64,000 nt of DNA from Microcoleus sp. FACHB-831 (GTDB lineage Bacteria > Cyanobacteriota > Cyanobacteriia > Cyanobacteriales > FACHB-T130): contig NZ_JACJON010000057.1 in the NCBI RefSeq assembly GCF_014695585.1, positions 62,001 through 126,000 on the forward strand, read 5' to 3'. Shown piece by piece: positions 62,350 to 64,000 of the stretch. Position numbers and translations under genes: made by a program. Under the pieces are notes generated by a model, which was not told the origin of the DNA, made no database searches, and saw only the letters and a program-made list of their open reading frames with translations. Position 1 is the stretch's first letter. Each line of letters begins with the position of its first letter.

Positions 62350-62778
62350 ATGTCTAAACTTTTACCCGCAGCCTTACTATCAATAGCCCTTGTCTTGAGC
62401 CAAACAGGAAGCCCGAATCCAGCGATCGCCCGCTCCTGTTCGGGTAATAGATGCGGCCCGAAACCAATACAGTTTGTACCGGGACAACGCATTACTGTCC
62501 AAGTAGCTAACCTGACATCGGGCATTATTCAGCTACAGAAGGTCTACGGTACTGAACCGATTGCCCTAATTCCAGGAGAAGTTTCGTCTTTCGTGCGCGG
62601 GGGAAATACAGACCCCAATTTTTCTTTAGTAGTTTGGGATGAAAACGGTCAGCCTCTGCGAGTGAGGATTGCTAAACCGACGGCTAGAACCTTGCGGGTG
62701 GAAGTGCGTTCCGGCGGGCGTCCTCCAGGCGATCGCACGGTTTATCTCAAAGACGACGGTCGTATTGCTGTTTTCTAA
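62350..62778 (+). CDS. Small exported protein of unknown function
   Basis: A 142-residue protein with a signal peptide (LLPAALLSIALVLSQTGSPN, cut near residue 28). The mature part has two close Cys (SCSGNRCGP), likely a disulfide, then alternating beta strands (QRITVQVANLTSGIIQLQKV, FSLVVWDENGQPLRVRI). It is probably a periplasmic beta-sandwich of about 110 residues. I do not recognise the family. The gene stands alone before a structured intergenic region. Confidence 0.72.
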   Translation: MSKLLPAALLSIALVLSQTGSPNPAIARSCSGNRCGPKPIQFVPGQRITVQVANLTSGIIQLQKVYGTEPIALIPGEVSSFVRGGNTDPNFSLVVWDENGQPLRVRIAKPTARTLRVEVRSGGRPPGDRTVYLKDDGRIAVF

Positions 62779-63153
62779 AAATCTTATAGTTGCATAATAT
62801 AACCCCCACTTTAGAAGTGGATGCAGTTTCACACTATGGGTAGACCTCAGCCCATAGGTCGGTAGCTACGATGTATACATGACAACATTGTTAAGAAAAG
62901 TAACAATGTTTAATTTTAACCTGTGTTTCCTACCTACTGGTAAAGCCATTCAAGGGCAAAGATCGCAATAGAAAAATATTGGGATGAAATTGTTAAGGTG
63001 CGATCGCGCATTGGCAGGATACCTAATTTTGCATATTGTTAGGTATAGCCTATTCGTGGCGTGCTTTAGATTTTTTCAGTCCATCATCTAAAACCTCTTT
63101 TTGGCTGTTTTAGAAAATAATATTGAAGCCAAAATTTCCCAAAAAAGTCACAA
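62779..63153. other. Intergenic stretch dense in palindromes
   Basis: About 375 bp. Four inverted repeats cluster at 62806-62910: CCACTT/AAGTGG with loop TAG, CTATGGG/CCCATAG with a 10-nt loop, the 10-bp palindrome ATGTATACAT at 62871-62880, and AACATTGTTA/TAACAATGTT at 62884-62910 with a T-rich tail on the plus strand. The last may be a terminator; the cluster could also be a non-coding RNA or a transposon-end remnant. Confidence 0.45.
62884..62910 (+). terminator. Hairpin with T-rich tail
   Basis: AACATTGTTA (62884-62893) pairs exactly with TAACAATGTT (62901-62910) around a 7-nt loop, followed by TAATTTTAAC. It is 106 bp past the stop of the exported-protein gene. Confidence 0.5.
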
Positions 63154-63975
63154 ATGAAACACCAACTTATAGAAAAGCAAGTTAGCTTATCAGGATTTAA
63201 CATTCCTTATTTAGAAGGAGGAATCGCATCAAATTCAGCACCGCTGGTATTTTTACATGGCTGGGGTGTAGGAGTTGAACCTTATCAAGAAAGCTTAAAT
63301 ATTTTAGTCCAGCGCTATCGCGTTATAGTGCCTCGTTTGCTAGAGTTTGAGAAACTAATTTATAATGACGCAGATTTCAACTATCAGAAATATGCTCAAT
63401 TTATAATCGCTTTTTTAGATACGCTTAATATCAAAAAAGCGCATATCGTCGGACATTCCATAGGAGGAGGAATCGGTATTGCCTTGGCAGCCTCAAGGCC
63501 AGATCTTGTCCGCAGCCTATTAATAGCCGATAGCACGGGTTTTCCTCTAGGGACTGTGCCGGAAATAGTGTTACGGCGGGCTATGGAAATGCCTGCACAA
63601 GCTTGGGAAAAGCCTTTTAGCTATCAACATTTTTTGATACCTCAAGTATTCTTCCTCAACTGCTTGGTTAAGATTCGCAGTATTATCAACTTAGGCAAAA
63701 TGGGGATAGAGCAAGATTTAAGACCCATTTTGCCAAAAATTCAAGTCCCGTCTTTAGTTGTGTGGGGTGAAAACGATCTGCTTACTCCTCTAAAGTCTGG
63801 CAAAGAGTTTTTTGAGGGTATAAGAGGAGCAGAAATGCTAGTTGTAGAGGAAGGATACCACGAATGGAATCTTTTCTTTGCCGATAAATTTGCAGCGATT
63901 ATCTCGGAGTTTATTGAGAAAATTGAACATAGGCAAGAACAAGTTTCATATGAGCGATCGCCCCAACCTATCTAA
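63154..63975 (+). CDS. Alpha/beta hydrolase
   Basis: A 273-residue protein with the alpha/beta hydrolase fold. The oxyanion loop is LHGWGVG (about 35-40), the nucleophile is Ser102 in GHSIGGG, the acid is Asp in VWGENDLLTP and the base is His in EEGYHEWN. A short lid lies between (about 125-175). No signal peptide is seen. Such hydrolases act on esters or similar bonds; substrate is unknown. The window ends 25 bp after its stop. Confidence 0.9.
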   Translation: MKHQLIEKQVSLSGFNIPYLEGGIASNSAPLVFLHGWGVGVEPYQESLNILVQRYRVIVPRLLEFEKLIYNDADFNYQKYAQFIIAFLDTLNIKKAHIVGHSIGGGIGIALAASRPDLVRSLLIADSTGFPLGTVPEIVLRRAMEMPAQAWEKPFSYQHFLIPQVFFLNCLVKIRSIINLGKMGIEQDLRPILPKIQVPSLVVWGENDLLTPLKSGKEFFEGIRGAEMLVVEEGYHEWNLFFADKFAAIISEFIEKIEHRQEQVSYERSPQPI

Positions 63976-64000
63976 GAGAAAACTAAATGATTTTGTTGTG

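Overview
This 64 kb window is chromosomal DNA from a cyanobacterium, most likely a filamentous one (inference). The HIP1 palindrome GCGATCGC recurs throughout, both inside genes and between them. Photosynthetic-lineage genes include a Mg-chelatase H-family subunit, a CrtD carotenoid desaturase, a short cyanobacterial-type S1 protein, a DUF1823 protein and an SLH-domain OprB-type porin. No rRNA, tRNA, CRISPR array or intact insertion sequence was found. Gene order is that of an ordinary cyanobacterial chromosome: mostly single genes or pairs, facing both ways, separated by AT-rich gaps that hold hairpins and short dispersed repeats.

Layout. 0-14 kb: a pentapeptide-repeat protein cut by the window edge, small conserved proteins, a STAS antagonist, a fused radical SAM/DUF2344 protein, a PPP-type phosphatase, a GT4 glycosyltransferase, a DUF2079 membrane protein, secreted and membrane proteins, and a response regulator behind a large inverted repeat. 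14-29 kb: hslO, a 42-residue ORF overlapping the gene of an 817-residue repeat protein, crtD, a PAS histidine kinase, an M16 peptidase with a fructosamine kinase, an S1 protein, a dienelactone hydrolase, a polysaccharide deacetylase and a GntR regulator. 29-43 kb: a short Mg-chelatase H paralogue, a PIN toxin with its HTH antitoxin, a CAP-domain protein, a Pro-rich 11-residue-repeat protein, an aspartate aminotransferase, acylphosphatase, a CPBP protease, a PsbP-like protein, DUF1823, a DHH phosphoesterase and bioF. 44-51 kb: two paralogous stress-type glycine-zipper proteins sharing an upstream motif, then two convergent histidine kinases. 51-64 kb: murE, a glutaredoxin-like protein, cysH, an SbcD-like nuclease, a KimA-like permease, a protease / SLH-porin / exported-protein gene run, a second CPBP protease and an alpha/beta hydrolase.

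The most unusual signal is at 47.5-50.9 kb. The two convergent histidine kinases have complementary defects. One keeps the phospho-accepting His but has lost the ATP-binding motifs; the other keeps the ATP-binding motifs but has Thr where the His should be. They could form a split kinase that works in trans (inference). Other points of interest are a 19-bp element shared by the two stress-protein paralogues, three dispersed 25-bp repeats of which two bracket a 36-residue membrane ORF, nested inverted repeats upstream of regulators, and a palindrome read in frame within a kinase gene.
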